Below, one piece after another: positions 37,067 through 46,987 of a DNA stretch of 64,000 nt. Source of the stretch: Tunturiibacter empetritectus (GTDB lineage: Bacteria; Acidobacteriota; Terriglobia; Terriglobales; Acidobacteriaceae); the NCBI RefSeq assembly GCF_013410875.1, contig NZ_JACCCU010000001.1, forward strand, positions 2,728,001-2,792,000, read 5' to 3'. How positions within the stretch are numbered: position 1 is the stretch's first letter; the number at the start of each line of letters is the position of its first letter. The notes beneath the pieces are model-generated. The model saw nothing but the letters and a program-made list of their open reading frames with translations. It had not been told where the DNA came from and made no database searches. A program made the position numbers and the translations under genes.

Positions 37067-39463
37067 ATGAATGCTCTCCTGGTCAAAGACGAAGCGTTGC
37101 GAATCGAGGCCCTCAACCAATATGAGGTACTCAACAGTGCGCCCGATCCCATCCTGGATGACCTGACGAACCTGGCTGCGCAGATCTGTGACACGCCGGT
37201 CGCAGCTATCTCGCTGATCGGTTCGGACCGCATCTGGCTACGCTCCCGTTTTGGGATCGACTCACAAGACGTTGCGCTCGGTAGCCTTCCCTGCGAGACC
37301 ACTATTCTGGGCGACACGGTCTACGAGATCTCCGACGCACGCAACGACCCCGACTACGCTCCCGATGGCATTCTTATCGATGGTCGTCTCTACCGGTTTT
37401 ACGCGGGCGCGCCGCTGACAACTCCCGGCGGAGTAAGCATTGGAGCATTGCTGGTACTGGACCGGCATCCCCGCACGCTGACTCCGGCTCAATCCTCGGC
37501 TCTCAGCGTCCTCAGCCGCCAGGTCATCACGCGTCTGGAGCTCAATGGTCGCATCCGTCAGATGGACCGTGCCGCTCGTTCACGCCAGCGTGTAGAGTCT
37601 GCCCTTACCGTGGAGCGAAACTTCGTCTCGGCCGTTCTCGATACCGTGGGCGCACTAGTCGCCGTATTCGATCCGGCCGGTCGAATCGTTCGTTTCAATC
37701 GCGCGTGCGAGAACGCATCGGGTTACGACTTCCCCACCCTTGTCGGCCGCTACGCGTGGGACAAGCTGATCCCACGTCAGGAGATTCCCGAAGCCATTGA
37801 GACCTTCGAACGTCTCCGCTCTGGCCACTTCCCTGCCGCTTACGAGAATCAATGGCTCAACCGTGACGGCAGCATACGACGCATCGCGTGGTCCGCGACT
37901 GCGCTGACCGATACGCAGGGTCAGGTTGCATTCATCATTGCAACCGGCATTGATGTGACAACTCAACGCGCTGCCGAAGCGACCTTGCGCGAGAGCGAAG
38001 CGCGTTACCGCCAGCTCGTCGAAGGATCGCTGGGCATGGTCTGCACCCACGACCTGCGCGGAACACTTCTGTCGATCAACACTCACGGCGCCGAAACCCT
38101 GGGGCGCACGATCGAGGAGATGACCGGGCATAATCTCGAGGAGTTCATCGTGCCCGACAGGAAGGCCGCTCTGCCTGTTTACCTGAAAAAGATAGGCGAG
38201 ACCGGCGAAGCGCAAGGCCTCCTACACCTCTCTCACAGCGATGGAGATATGCGCGTAGTCGCCTACCGGAACAAGCTGATCGTCGTGCCCGGACGCGCAC
38301 CGTACGTTCTCGGCTTCGGTGTTGATATCAGCGAGCAGGTTCGCGCGGAAGGCAGACTCCGCACTCTCACGCGGCAATCCGACTCTATCCTCGAGTCTGT
38401 CGGCGACGGTATCTACGGTATCGATCTCGAAGGCAAGGTAACGGTCGTCAACTCCGCCGCGGCTCAGATGCTCGGCTACAAGCAGGAGGAGATGCTGGGC
38501 CGCAACATGCATCAACTGATCCACCACACACGCGCCGACGGTACACCTTACGCCTCCGCCGACTCACCGATCCGCAAGAGCCTTACCAACTTCGCGACGG
38601 TCCGCATCTCGAATGAGATCTTCTGGCGCAAAGATGGCAGCTGCTTCCCGGTGGAGTATGTCGCGAGGCCGCAGATCGACTCGCAGTCGCCTGATTCGAG
38701 CGCACCCAAAGCGCTTGGTGTCGTTGTGGCATTCACCGATAGGACCGAACGCCGCGCCCTCGACCGCATGAAAGACGAGTTCATCTCCACCGTCTCCCAC
38801 GAGCTTCGCACGCCGCTTACTTCACTTCGTGGAGCGCTTGGCCTGCTCGCCGGCGGCGCACTCACCAATCGCCCGGAGAAGACTCAGCAGATGCTTGAGA
38901 TTGCCATCAGTAACTCCGATCGGCTGGTGCGTTTGGTGAACGACATTCTCGACCTTGAGCGCATCAGCAGCGGCAAGACAGAGCTCCATTCGATGATGTG
39001 CAGCGCAGAAGATCTGCTGCGAAGAGCGGCGAGCGTTCAACAGACGCGCACTCCGCGGCCGAATATCCGCATCTTCTTCGCCGCTCATGGTGTCAACGTC
39101 TGGGCCGACCCTGACCGCATTCTGCAGACGCTGAACAATCTCATCTCAAACGCGATCAAGTTCTCTCCCGAAGGCAGCGAGATCCACCTTACAGCGCGCA
39201 ATCTTGACGAGAATGAAGCGCTAATCGAGGTTCGCGATCAGGGCCGAGGCATCCCTGCTGATAAGCTCGAACACATCTTCGACCGCTTTCAGCAAGGCGA
39301 TGCCTCGGACTCACGCGCGATGGGCGGCACAGGCCTCGGCCTGGCAATATGTCGTAGCATCATCAATCAACACCGCGGACGCATCTGGGCCACCAGCGCG
39401 CCCGACCAGGGCACCATCTTCCACTTCACTCTCCCCACCAAACCCAGCACCAACCTACGCTAG
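37067..39463 (+). CDS. GAF-PAS-PAS-PAS sensor histidine kinase
   Basis: 798 residues from ATG 37067 (GTG 37025 or TTG 37037 are alternatives; AGGAG at 37021-37025 is near both). Order: GAF (about 25-165, LGSLPCETTILGD), three PAS domains (about 190-305, 315-435, 440-560), HisKA with phospho-acceptor H578 (FISTVSHELRTPL), and HATPase with N box (NNLISNAIKFSPEG), G1 (VRDQGRGIP), F and G2 boxes (FQQGDASDSRAMGGTGLGL). No transmembrane helix: a cytoplasmic kinase. No response regulator is adjacent, so it is an orphan. The stimulus may be redox or light via GAF/PAS, but no cofactor residue can be assigned. Confidence 0.92.
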   Translation: MNALLVKDEALRIEALNQYEVLNSAPDPILDDLTNLAAQICDTPVAAISLIGSDRIWLRSRFGIDSQDVALGSLPCETTILGDTVYEISDARNDPDYAPDGILIDGRLYRFYAGAPLTTPGGVSIGALLVLDRHPRTLTPAQSSALSVLSRQVITRLELNGRIRQMDRAARSRQRVESALTVERNFVSAVLDTVGALVAVFDPAGRIVRFNRACENASGYDFPTLVGRYAWDKLIPRQEIPEAIETFERLRSGHFPAAYENQWLNRDGSIRRIAWSATALTDTQGQVAFIIATGIDVTTQRAAEATLRESEARYRQLVEGSLGMVCTHDLRGTLLSINTHGAETLGRTIEEMTGHNLEEFIVPDRKAALPVYLKKIGETGEAQGLLHLSHSDGDMRVVAYRNKLIVVPGRAPYVLGFGVDISEQVRAEGRLRTLTRQSDSILESVGDGIYGIDLEGKVTVVNSAAAQMLGYKQEEMLGRNMHQLIHHTRADGTPYASADSPIRKSLTNFATVRISNEIFWRKDGSCFPVEYVARPQIDSQSPDSSAPKALGVVVAFTDRTERRALDRMKDEFISTVSHELRTPLTSLRGALGLLAGGALTNRPEKTQQMLEIAISNSDRLVRLVNDILDLERISSGKTELHSMMCSAEDLLRRAASVQQTRTPRPNIRIFFAAHGVNVWADPDRILQTLNNLISNAIKFSPEGSEIHLTARNLDENEALIEVRDQGRGIPADKLEHIFDRFQQGDASDSRAMGGTGLGLAICRSIINQHRGRIWATSAPDQGTIFHFTLPTKPSTNLR

Positions 39464-39471
39464 AGGTCCCA

Positions 39472-41427
39472 TCACTCCTCGCCCTCGCGCAGCTTTGCGA
39501 TCACGGTGAAGTCTTCAAGCGTAGTGGTATCGCCCTTCACCTCACCGGTGGTTGCGAGTTCGCGCAGAAGTCGCCGCATAATCTTTCCGCTGCGTGTCTT
39601 CGGCAGAGCCTGGGTGAAAGTCAGATCGTCCGGCCGGGCAAGCGCGCCGATCTCTTTCGCGACCCATTGCCGCAACTCCTGACGCAGCTCCTCACTAGGC
39701 TCGTGACCACCTTCCAGCGTGACAAATACGGCAATCGCCTGCCCTTTCATCTCGTGGGGCCTGCCGACTGCAGCCGCCTCCGCCACCTTCGGATGGGCAA
39801 CAAGCGCCGACTCTACCTCCATCGTGCCTAGTCGATGGCCGCTGACATTGATGACATCATCGACGCGTCCCATCAACCAGAAGTACCCATCGGCATCGCG
39901 GCGCGCGCCGTCGCCGGTAAAGTAGCTGCCGGGAACCTCGCTCCAGTAAGCCGCCTCGTAACGGGCCTGATCGCCATAGATGGTTCGAGCCATGGAAGGC
40001 CAGGGCTTGCGTACAACAAGAAGCCCCCCATGGCCATCGGGAACGGGCTTGCCCTCTTTCGTAACCACCTCGGGAACAATTCCAAAAAACGGTCTTGTAG
40101 CCGAGCCCGGCTTGGTTGCCACAGCGCCAGGGACTGGAGCAATCATGATGGCCCCAGTCTCGGTCTGCCAGTAGGTGTCAACAATTGGGCAACGCTCCTT
40201 GCCGATCATGCGGTGGTACCACATCCACGACTCGGGATTGATAGGCTCGCCTACCGTACCCAACAGCCGCAGAGAGTCGAGCGAGTGCTTCTTCACCCAC
40301 TCGGTTCCCCACTTTGTGAAGGCTCGGATCGCTGTCGGAGCAGTGTAGAAGATGGTCACCTTGTGGTCGTCGATGATCTTCCAGAAGCGGTCGCACTCAG
40401 GCCAGTTAGGCGCGCCCTCATACATTACTACCGTCGCACCGTTCTGCAAAGGGCCATAAACAACATAGCTATGCCCTGTCACCCAGCCGATGTCTGCGGT
40501 GCACCAGTACACGTCCTCATCGCGCAGATCGAAGATGTACTTGCTGGTGAGATAGGTCTGCACAGCGTAGCCGCCGGTGGTATGCAGCAGACCCTTCGGC
40601 TTGCCGGTAGTCCCGGAAGTGTACAGCAGATACAGCGGATCTTCTGCGTCCATCCATTCCGCAGCGCACTCCGCCGAGGCTTTTTCCATCTCCTCATGCC
40701 ACCACAGATCGCGGCCAGGCTGCATCATTACCGGAGAGCCCGAGCGCCGGAAGACGACGACATGCTTGACCGTGGAACACTTCTCCATCGCCTCATCGAC
40801 GATTGCTTTCAACTGCACCTCGGAACCACGACGGTAGCTCGTGTCCTGCGTGAGGATGGCGACGCAGCTGGAGTCATTAACGCGGTCCGAGATGGCATGA
40901 GCTGCAAAACCGCCAAAGATCACAGAGTGCACCGCACCAATTCGTGCGCAGGCGAGCAAAGCAATCGCAAGCTCCGGCGCCATGCCCATGTAGATCGCAA
41001 CTCGGTCGCCACGGCGGATTCCCAGCGACTTCAACACATTCGCGAAGCGCTGCACCTGCTCATGCAACTCCCCAAATGTTACCTTGCGGACCTCACCCGG
41101 CTCACCTTCCCACAACAGAGCGACTTTATCCTTGCGGTCTCCCAGAGCATGACGATCGACACAGTTATGCGAGAGATTAAGTTTGCCCCCGATAAACCAT
41201 CTTGCATGTGCTCCTTCGCCGTCCATCACCTTCGTCCACGGCGCGAACCAATCAAGTTCGTGAGCGGCCTCGGCCCAGAACTCCTCCGGGTGATCCACGC
41301 TGTGCCTGTACATAGCCTCATACTGCTCAAGACTCTTCACGTGAGCCTGCGCGGCAAACGCCGGCGGCGGCGGAAATACGCGGTTCTCCCGCAGACTCGA
41401 ATCCAGATCCGTACTCTGTTCAGACAT
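39472..41427 (-). CDS. acsA: Acetyl-CoA synthetase
   Basis: 651 residues from ATG 41427, the usual length of AMP-forming acetyl-CoA synthetase. Motifs: phosphate loop [11 protein letters not shown], acetate-pocket region [12 protein letters not shown], adenine motif [10 protein letters not shown], hinge [13 protein letters not shown], and the catalytic, acetylation-controlled lysine in [11 protein letters not shown]. It activates acetate to acetyl-CoA via acetyl-AMP in the cytoplasm. Convergent with the kinase (only eight bases between stops) and divergent from a MFS carrier of the OFA group across a 208-base gap; this pairing suggests that the carrier moves a small organic acid. Confidence 0.96.
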   Translation of the reverse strand: MSEQSTDLDSSLRENRVFPPPPAFAAQAHVKSLEQYEAMYRHSVDHPEEFWAEAAHELDWFAPWTKVMDGEGAHARWFIGGKLNLSHNCVDRHALGDRKDKVALLWEGEPGEVRKVTFGELHEQVQRFANVLKSLGIRRGDRVAIYMGMAPELAIALLACARIGAVHSVIFGGFAAHAISDRVNDSSCVAILTQDTSYRRGSEVQLKAIVDEAMEKCSTVKHVVVFRRSGSPVMMQPGRDLWWHEEMEKASAECAAEWMDAEDPLYLLYTSGTTGKPKGLLHTTGGYAVQTYLTSKYIFDLRDEDVYWCTADIGWVTGHSYVVYGPLQNGATVVMYEGAPNWPECDRFWKIIDDHKVTIFYTAPTAIRAFTKWGTEWVKKHSLDSLRLLGTVGEPINPESWMWYHRMIGKERCPIVDTYWQTETGAIMIAPVPGAVATKPGSATRPFFGIVPEVVTKEGKPVPDGHGGLLVVRKPWPSMARTIYGDQARYEAAYWSEVPGSYFTGDGARRDADGYFWLMGRVDDVINVSGHRLGTMEVESALVAHPKVAEAAAVGRPHEMKGQAIAVFVTLEGGHEPSEELRQELRQWVAKEIGALARPDDLTFTQALPKTRSGKIMRRLLRELATTGEVKGDTTTLEDFTVIAKLREGEE

Positions 41428-41635
41428 CTCCCGCACAACCCTCCATGGTTTCATCCCGCAAGGTGAAGGTACTCTATACAACTCTAACCGGGCAACCTGT
41501 GCGCGTTGCATTTTGATGACACGGGTGCTGTCCGAATCATGTATGGTGGTTTTCGCATCTGACTGTCAGAGAAATCAACTGTTTTATGTGCCTTCCGCTC
41601 GACGATGAACGACCTACCAACTCCTGAGGTTCTCA

Positions 41636-43012
41636 ATGGCCCTGGCTTTTCTCGACCGTGACCGCTCTATAGCCCCTGCAGGATACAGCCGTTGGCTGGT
41701 CCCACCCGCAGCCCTTGCAATCCATCTCTCCATCGGGCAGGTTTATTCCTTCTCCGTCTTCAAAAATCCTCTATTGGCTCTGCATGCAGCTGATGGTTCC
41801 GCCTGGAACCTCAAAGAGGTCGGTTACATCTTCTCGATTGCGATCGCAGTCCTCGGCTTATCAGCCGCACTCTTTGGAGCGTGGCTGGAGAAAGCAGGTC
41901 CGCGCCGCGCGATGTTCTACGCCGCAATCTGCTTCGGCGCAGGCTTCGTGATTGCCTCGCTTGGAGCCAGCACGCATCAACTAGCTCTTATCTACCTCGG
42001 TTATGGAGTGATTGGCGGGGTCGGCCTGGGACTGGGATATATCTCCCCGGTGTCGACCCTCATCAAGTGGTTTCCCGACCGTCCAGGCCTGGCTACCGGC
42101 CTCGCCATCATGGGCTTTGGCGGTGGCGCAATGATCGGCGGACCGCTTGCCAGCAACCTGATGGCTCACTTCAAAGCCGCCGGCCAGCCCTCAATTCCTT
42201 ACACCATGGTCACCATGGGCGTCCTTTACTTCATCTTCATGATGTTCGGCGTCTTCACCATACGCGTCCCGCCAACGGGCTGGAAACCGGAGGGATGGGT
42301 TCCATCGGTCAACCACTCCGCGCTGATATCGAGCCATAACGTCGCCGTCACCGAGGCCTGGAAGACGCCACAGTTCTGGCTGCTCTGGGTCATGCTGTTC
42401 GTCAACGTCACAGCAGGCATCGGAATCCTGGAGCAGGCAGCGCCGATGATTCAGGACCTCTTCAAGGGCCAGATCAGCCCCGCAGCCGCTGTCGGTTTCG
42501 TAGGGATTCTGAGCATCTTCAATATGGCCGGCCGGTTTCTCTGGGCCTCGGTCTCGGACTTCATCGGGCGCAAGGGAACATACTTCACCTTCTTCACGCT
42601 CGGTGCCATTCTCTACTTCTTTCTTCCCTTCTCGCGCCAGGACAAGATCGACTCGATTCCGCTCTTCGTCGCTATCGCCGCGCTGGTAATTTCGATGTAC
42701 GGCGGAGGCTTTGCCACCATTCCCGCCTACTTGAAGGATCTCTTCGGCGGCTTCAACGTCTCTGCCATCCACGGCCGCCTGCTCACCGCATGGTCGGCTG
42801 CCGGAATTATCGGCCCGCTCATCGTCAACGGCATCCTCGACCACTACGTCGCAAATCACATGAGTAAGCAGGAAGCCTATCCGCTCATCCTGCACATCAT
42901 GTGCGGTCTGCTGATCGTCGGCTTTGTGGCAAACCTGATGGTGCGGCCGGTTGCTGAAAAGTATTGGCTGAAAGACCAGAACGTCGCCGTCGCCGCTGGG
43001 CCAGCCCACTAA
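41636..43012 (+). CDS. MFS transporter of the oxalate/formate antiporter (OFA) group
   Basis: 458 residues with 12 helices. OFA-type features: IHLSIGQVYSFSVFKNPL in helix 1, GAWLEKAGPRR in the first cytoplasmic loop, GYGVIGGVGLGLGYISPVSTLIKWFPDRPGLATGLAIMGFG in helices 4-5, and SDFIGRKGTYF in the second half. Family members carry oxalate, formate, lactate, pyruvate or acetate. Divergent from acsA, followed after 58 bases by a small single-helix protein that appears to be its partner. Substrate inferred only from context. Confidence 0.88.
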   Translation: MALAFLDRDRSIAPAGYSRWLVPPAALAIHLSIGQVYSFSVFKNPLLALHAADGSAWNLKEVGYIFSIAIAVLGLSAALFGAWLEKAGPRRAMFYAAICFGAGFVIASLGASTHQLALIYLGYGVIGGVGLGLGYISPVSTLIKWFPDRPGLATGLAIMGFGGGAMIGGPLASNLMAHFKAAGQPSIPYTMVTMGVLYFIFMMFGVFTIRVPPTGWKPEGWVPSVNHSALISSHNVAVTEAWKTPQFWLLWVMLFVNVTAGIGILEQAAPMIQDLFKGQISPAAAVGFVGILSIFNMAGRFLWASVSDFIGRKGTYFTFFTLGAILYFFLPFSRQDKIDSIPLFVAIAALVISMYGGGFATIPAYLKDLFGGFNVSAIHGRLLTAWSAAGIIGPLIVNGILDHYVANHMSKQEAYPLILHIMCGLLIVGFVANLMVRPVAEKYWLKDQNVAVAAGPAH

Positions 43013-43070
43013 CCTAACCCGGCGGAGTGCCTTTTACCTCCGCCCGTATCCCAGACTCAGGAGTGCTCTC

Positions 43071-43232
43071 ATGGCAGATTCCACAAACGTCAAAAAATCC
43101 TCTCCACTTCTAGTCGCGGCGGCCTGGATCATCGTCATCATCCCCACCGCCTGGGGGCTTGACTACACCGTAAAAAACGCCCTGAAGATCTTTGCTGCCT
43201 CCACGCCCACGCCCACGGCTCCAGCGAAGTGA
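43071..43232 (+). CDS. MFS transporter small subunit-like single-helix protein
   Basis: A 53-residue protein: MADSTNVKKSS, one transmembrane helix (LLVAAAWIIVIIPTAWG), then DYTVKNALKIFA and a Thr/Pro tail. An ATG with GGAG nine bases upstream (caggagtgctctc). Short proteins of exactly this layout (W near helix end, TVxxALKIF after it) follow OFA-type carriers and are annotated as MFS transporter small subunits. It probably binds the carrier in the inner membrane. A terminator follows. Confidence 0.8.
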   Translation: MADSTNVKKSSPLLVAAAWIIVIIPTAWGLDYTVKNALKIFAASTPTPTAPAK

Positions 43233-43298
43233 GTCGAGCATAACTTCACCATCCCCTAGTGAACTAAGCCTCATGTATGGAAAGAAGTCCCATAGGTT

Positions 43299-43331
43299 GA
43301 CGCCGAGACCACTCAATCGGTGTCAGTTTTT
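43299..43331 (+). terminator. Terminator after the OFA carrier operon
   Basis: GACGCCGA (43299-43306) pairs with TCGGTGTC (43317-43324) with one G-T pair, ten-base loop, then AG and five T. It overlaps the last codons of the convergent amidohydrolase gene. Confidence 0.75.
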
Positions 43332-44670
43332 ATTGCAGCAATGAGACTGCTGCATCAGTCATCGCCGTGACGCCGGTACGTATGGTCGGCTCCGGCAGCG
43401 GAGCAAAGAAGGGAGAGTGTGGTGAAGGCAGCACGGAGCCGGTGCGTTCACTCTCCGCCACCTTCGCAGGGTCATAGGCGCCGAGCCAGAAGATGACTGC
43501 CGGAATCTTGTGATCGAGGCTGAATATTCCAAAGTCTTCACTGCCCATGACGGGCTTTCTCTCGACTACGTTTTCGACACCAAGCTTCTCAACAAATATC
43601 TTCTGCAGCCGTGCCGCAAGCACCGCATCGTTTATCGTGGCCGGCGTCGATTCGCCCTCAAGCACCGTCACGAGTGGCATCCTGTCCTCTGGGACGCCGG
43701 CCGCAATGGCGATTCCTTTAGCTGTGCGCCGTACACCCTCGATGATCGCCTGTCGTACCGCCTCGCTGTAGCAGCGGGTTGTCAGCTCCATCTTCACTTC
43801 GTCTGGAATGATGTTGCGCTTCGTACCGCCATGAATGTCGCCCACGGTCACAACGGCCGGCTGGTCGGGAGCAATAGACCGGCTCACGATCGTCTGTGCC
43901 GCTACCACAAACTCGCTCGCCATCACGATCGGATCTTTGCCCGCCTCCGGTGCCGCACCGTGGCTGCCGACGCCTCGCATCACCACATCGATTGAGGTAG
44001 AACTAGCCAGCGCCGGACCTGACACCACCGAGACCTTGCCCGCCGCGAAGTTCGCATCATGGAGCGCAATCGCCAAGTCCGGCTGACCGAAGCGCTCATA
44101 CAGATGATCAGCCAACATCGCCTTCGCCCCATCGATCGTCTCTTCGCTCGGCTGCCCGATCAACATCAGCGTCCCGTGCCATTGGCTCATCAGTGCAGCC
44201 ATATTGCGCGCTACCCCGATTATGGTGGTGATATGAACATCATGCCCGCAGGCATGCATAACGCCGACGTCCTGTCCCGCAGGGTTTTTCGATCGCACAG
44301 AGCTTGCATAAGGCAACGACGTCTTCTCGGTCACCGGGAGAGCGTCAAGGTCGGTCCTGATTAGTAAGGTTGGACCTGCGCCATTCTTGAGAATCGCGAC
44401 CACGCCATACGCCTGCGAGCCGTCAGGATACTTTCCCACGCGCTCTGTAACGGAGTAACCCGCCTTGCGTAGTTCGCCTGCCAGCAAGGCCGAGGTCTGA
44501 GCCTCATGATGAGAGAGTTCGGGCGCAGCATGAATACTCTTGTAGGTCGTCAAAAAGTCCGGAAGCTGCTTCTCGACCAGCGCCGAGACCTCTTGCGCGC
44601 GTGATGGAATTGCCATGCCAACCGCTGTCGCAGTGATCCAGCATACCGCTATTCGCTGCCATGTCTGCAT
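43330..44670 (-). CDS. Secreted M20 amidohydrolase (hippurate/IAA-amino acid hydrolase type)
   Basis: 446 residues with a signal peptide (CWITATAVGMAIPSRAQ). M20D metal motifs: HAAPELSHHEAQT, LLIRTDLDALPV, VMHACGHDVHIT with the metal-binding Cys and His, GQPSEETIDGAKAM with the catalytic glutamate pair, and the C-terminal MGSEDFGIFS. The dimerisation domain (about 205-320) is present. Family members cleave N-acyl amino acids. Periplasmic location is less common than cytoplasmic. One oddity: GQPSEE takes the place of the usual FQPAEE. Confidence 0.92.
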   Translation of the reverse strand: MQTWQRIAVCWITATAVGMAIPSRAQEVSALVEKQLPDFLTTYKSIHAAPELSHHEAQTSALLAGELRKAGYSVTERVGKYPDGSQAYGVVAILKNGAGPTLLIRTDLDALPVTEKTSLPYASSVRSKNPAGQDVGVMHACGHDVHITTIIGVARNMAALMSQWHGTLMLIGQPSEETIDGAKAMLADHLYERFGQPDLAIALHDANFAAGKVSVVSGPALASSTSIDVVMRGVGSHGAAPEAGKDPIVMASEFVVAAQTIVSRSIAPDQPAVVTVGDIHGGTKRNIIPDEVKMELTTRCYSEAVRQAIIEGVRRTAKGIAIAAGVPEDRMPLVTVLEGESTPATINDAVLAARLQKIFVEKLGVENVVERKPVMGSEDFGIFSLDHKIPAVIFWLGAYDPAKVAESERTGSVLPSPHSPFFAPLPEPTIRTGVTAMTDAAVSLLQ

Positions 44671-44743
44671 CGCAACTCTCCCGGATCGAACGTTATTTTG
44701 TACTAGAACTCTAAATGGCTGGCCGCGGTAGACTCCAACTATC

Positions 44744-44929
44744 GTGAATTTTTACTGGCCATCGTTGATTGGCGTCTTTCTTGGCTTCGCCTTCGGGGTG
44801 GGTTGTGCGCTGGCGGTGATGTACTCGATTTATATGGGAGGATATCGCGCCGCCGTACGCGATTCCCAACTTCCAGCCCCGCCGGAACGCTACACAAAAG
44901 CGCTCGAGAAGAACTCAGCAAACTCTTAG
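44744..44929 (+). CDS. Small single-helix membrane protein, unknown
   Basis: 61 residues from GTG 44744 with no good ribosome site. One helix (SLIGVFLGFAFGVGCALAVMYSIY) then a short polar tail. It lies between the divergent start of the amidohydrolase gene and the convergent DUF421 gene. No family recognised; could be spurious. Confidence 0.4.
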   Translation: MNFYWPSLIGVFLGFAFGVGCALAVMYSIYMGGYRAAVRDSQLPAPPERYTKALEKNSANS

Positions 44930-44963
44930 CTGCCTCAGATCACTTACTCACAAGGCCTCTCAT

Positions 44964-45551
44964 TCAAATCGGTAACGCTCCTCGGGAAGCCAGTTCAATA
45001 CGCATCTGTCTCACCTCGAGATGCAGCTCCTCGATCGCTTTTCTCAACTCCGCCCGTTGCGCGTCATCACTCATCGACTTGATCCCTTCGAGATAGAAGT
45101 TTCCATTCGGCTCGAGAACGCACTTCTCAACCTCGCTGAAGTCGTCGAATCCCTGCTTGTGGAGCACAGATCGCAGCTCAATCTCCGTGAGCGCTTCACG
45201 CTTGGCCTCCTCCCAATCGACAATCCCATGACGAATCAAAACCGAAGATGATCCTTCGAAGGCCTGGTTGAGCTTTGGCATATTGAAGAGTAGGCGCGAC
45301 AGCAGCCAATTGATCGTCAGCAGAGATAGCGCGCCGATGATCCCCCCGGATACAGAGTTGTCATCGCCAATCATGGCGTTCTGCACGGTGTTTGAGAGGC
45401 TCAACAGAACCACCAAATCGAATGGATTCAACTGCGCAAGCTCTCGCTTACCGAACAACCGCAAAAATCCAATCAGAAAAAGGTAGACGATAACCGGCCG
45501 GAGAATCTTCTCCAGCAGCGGCAGATGCAGATGAAACATGCTCTCGATCAA
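44964..45551 (-). CDS. DUF421 membrane protein (YetF-like)
   Basis: 195 residues from TTG at 45549-45551, chosen because AGGAGG lies four bases upstream, while the internal ATG is 12 bases further. Three helices (about 15-32, 38-55, 66-88) including KRELAQLNPFDLVVLLSLSNTVQNAM, the core DUF421 motif, then a soluble alpha/beta domain (SSVLIRHGIVDWEEAKREALTEIEL) and a short C-terminal coiled-coil-like helix (IEELHLEVRQMRIEL). DUF421 proteins such as YetF and YrbG-like relatives have been linked to spore membranes in Bacillus; role here unknown. It follows galE on the same strand after 83 bases. Confidence 0.88.
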   Translation of the reverse strand: MIESMFHLHLPLLEKILRPVIVYLFLIGFLRLFGKRELAQLNPFDLVVLLSLSNTVQNAMIGDDNSVSGGIIGALSLLTINWLLSRLLFNMPKLNQAFEGSSSVLIRHGIVDWEEAKREALTEIELRSVLHKQGFDDFSEVEKCVLEPNGNFYLEGIKSMSDDAQRAELRKAIEELHLEVRQMRIELASRGALPI

Positions 45552-45634
45552 AATGCCTCCTTCTACCTCATCGCAACATCAGCGCCGGGACGGCAGCGCG
45601 CCACTCCACGCTCGCCGCCCAGTTCGAAACGCTG

Positions 45635-46606
45635 CTACGCATATCGCTTCTGATGCCACTCCCATGCGCTGGCCATAATCTGATCCAACTCCGCATACTT
45701 AGGCGACCACCCCAACTCAGCCTTGATCTTCGCCGAACTCGCCACAAGAACCGCCGGATCGCCCGGCCTGCGATCGCACTCCTCCACAGCAATGGTCCTG
45801 CCCGTCACGCGGCGCGCCGACTCAATGACCTCAAGAACGCTGAACCCCTGTCCATTACCAATGTTGTAGATCAGCCGGCTGTTTGAGTCGCTAAGCGCTT
45901 GTAGAGCCAAAAGGTGGGCCTCAGCCAGATCACGCACGTGAATGTAGTCGCGGACGCAAGTTCCATCTTTGGTCGGGTAGTCGCGGCCGAAGATTTTAAT
46001 ATTCGCCCGCCTCCCTAGCGCTACATCGAGGATCAGCGGAATCAGGTGAGACTCGGGTTCATGCGCCTCCCCGTACCCCTCAACAGCTCCAGCGACATTG
46101 AAGTAGCGCAGGCTCGCATACTTAAACCCATGAATGAGGTTCATCCATCGAAGCATATGCTCAACAAGCAGCTTGCTCTCACCATAGGGATTGGTAGGCT
46201 GCAGTTTCGCGTCCTCGAGAATCGGCGTTTTCTCAGGCTCCCCATAGCAGGCAGCAGTGGAACTGAAGACCAGCCGGTCGTGTCCAGTAGCCAGCATTGC
46301 CTCCAGAAGAGTCAGGGTTGCCGCAGTATTGTTTCTGAAATAGACCTCTGGATGCTTCATGCTTTCGCCAGCTTCGATTAGGGCCGCGAAGTTCATCACG
46401 CCATCAAAACACCCTTCGCGAAGAGTCTTTTCGATCAGAGGACGATCCGCTATATCGCCCTCGATAAACTTGGTGTTTTCAGCGACCGCCGAGCGCTTGC
46501 TGTGGCAAAGGTTATCGAACACCGTGATGGCATGACCTTGAGTCAGCAATATCCGCGCTACCGTACCGCCGATATACCCTGCTCCACCTGTTATCAGAAT
46601 CTTCAT
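45635..46606 (-). CDS. galE: UDP-glucose 4-epimerase
   Basis: 323 residues, full family length. NAD loop GGAGYIGGTVAR at the N-terminus, then VFDNLCHS, the catalytic serine/threonine region FSSTAACYG, and the tyrosine-lysine pair in NPYGESKLLVEHML. The C-terminal part has TKDGTCVRDYIHVRDLAEAH and RRPGDPAVLVASS, both GalE hallmarks. It interconverts UDP-glucose and UDP-galactose for the envelope and for galactose use (the GH42 enzyme in this window releases galactose, far away). First gene of a minus-strand pair with the DUF421 gene. Confidence 0.96.
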   Translation of the reverse strand: MKILITGGAGYIGGTVARILLTQGHAITVFDNLCHSKRSAVAENTKFIEGDIADRPLIEKTLREGCFDGVMNFAALIEAGESMKHPEVYFRNNTAATLTLLEAMLATGHDRLVFSSTAACYGEPEKTPILEDAKLQPTNPYGESKLLVEHMLRWMNLIHGFKYASLRYFNVAGAVEGYGEAHEPESHLIPLILDVALGRRANIKIFGRDYPTKDGTCVRDYIHVRDLAEAHLLALQALSDSNSRLIYNIGNGQGFSVLEVIESARRVTGRTIAVEECDRRPGDPAVLVASSAKIKAELGWSPKYAELDQIMASAWEWHQKRYA

Positions 46607-46987
46607 TCATCGTCTCCTAGTACCCTTCTTGGATACCACAAAAGTGCCAGTGTCAATCACTTACGCTTACGGCACTATACTTGCAGTAGTAGTAAACAAA
46701 GAGAAAAGCAGAGCCCCGGCCCTGAAAGAAAAAGACACCTCCCTAAAGCATGGAGCCTGCTACAACCTTTTCCTTCCTCGCTTGCGTCTCTTAAGTCGGG
46801 CCGACACAGCGTTCCACCCCCCCGGTGATGTGACAAGTTGCATTGAGTCAAAGACGACGGGCTCGAATCACCCTATGGCGCTCCGGCATAGCACCTCGGA
46901 GTTATTCCTCCTTCGCATCGGTTCTGTTTTCATAACAGTACTGGTGTAACTCTCCCGCCCTCGGTACGAGGCACTTCAAGGACTTTT
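46607..46987. other. Divergent promoter region, galE / TonB-family gene
   Basis: 381 bases without a gene. It carries the leftward galE promoter and the rightward promoter of the TonB-family gene. A leftward TTGACA (complement of 46650-46655) could be a -35; no well-spaced -10 was clear. AAGGA six bases before 46988 is the ribosome site of the TonB gene. Confidence 0.4.

Noticed and set aside
39835-41466. 543-codon frame antisense to acsA
   Set aside because: Arg/His/Ala-rich shadow; acsA motifs on the minus strand are unambiguous.
46618-46656. Sigma-54-like -24 element on the minus strand upstream of galE
   Set aside because: TGGCAC is present but the -12 GC is replaced by GT, and galE is not a typical sigma-54 target.
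46845-46885. tRNA-like TpsiC-arm sequence (GGGCTCGAATCACCC)
   Set aside because: No matching acceptor, D or anticodon arms around it.
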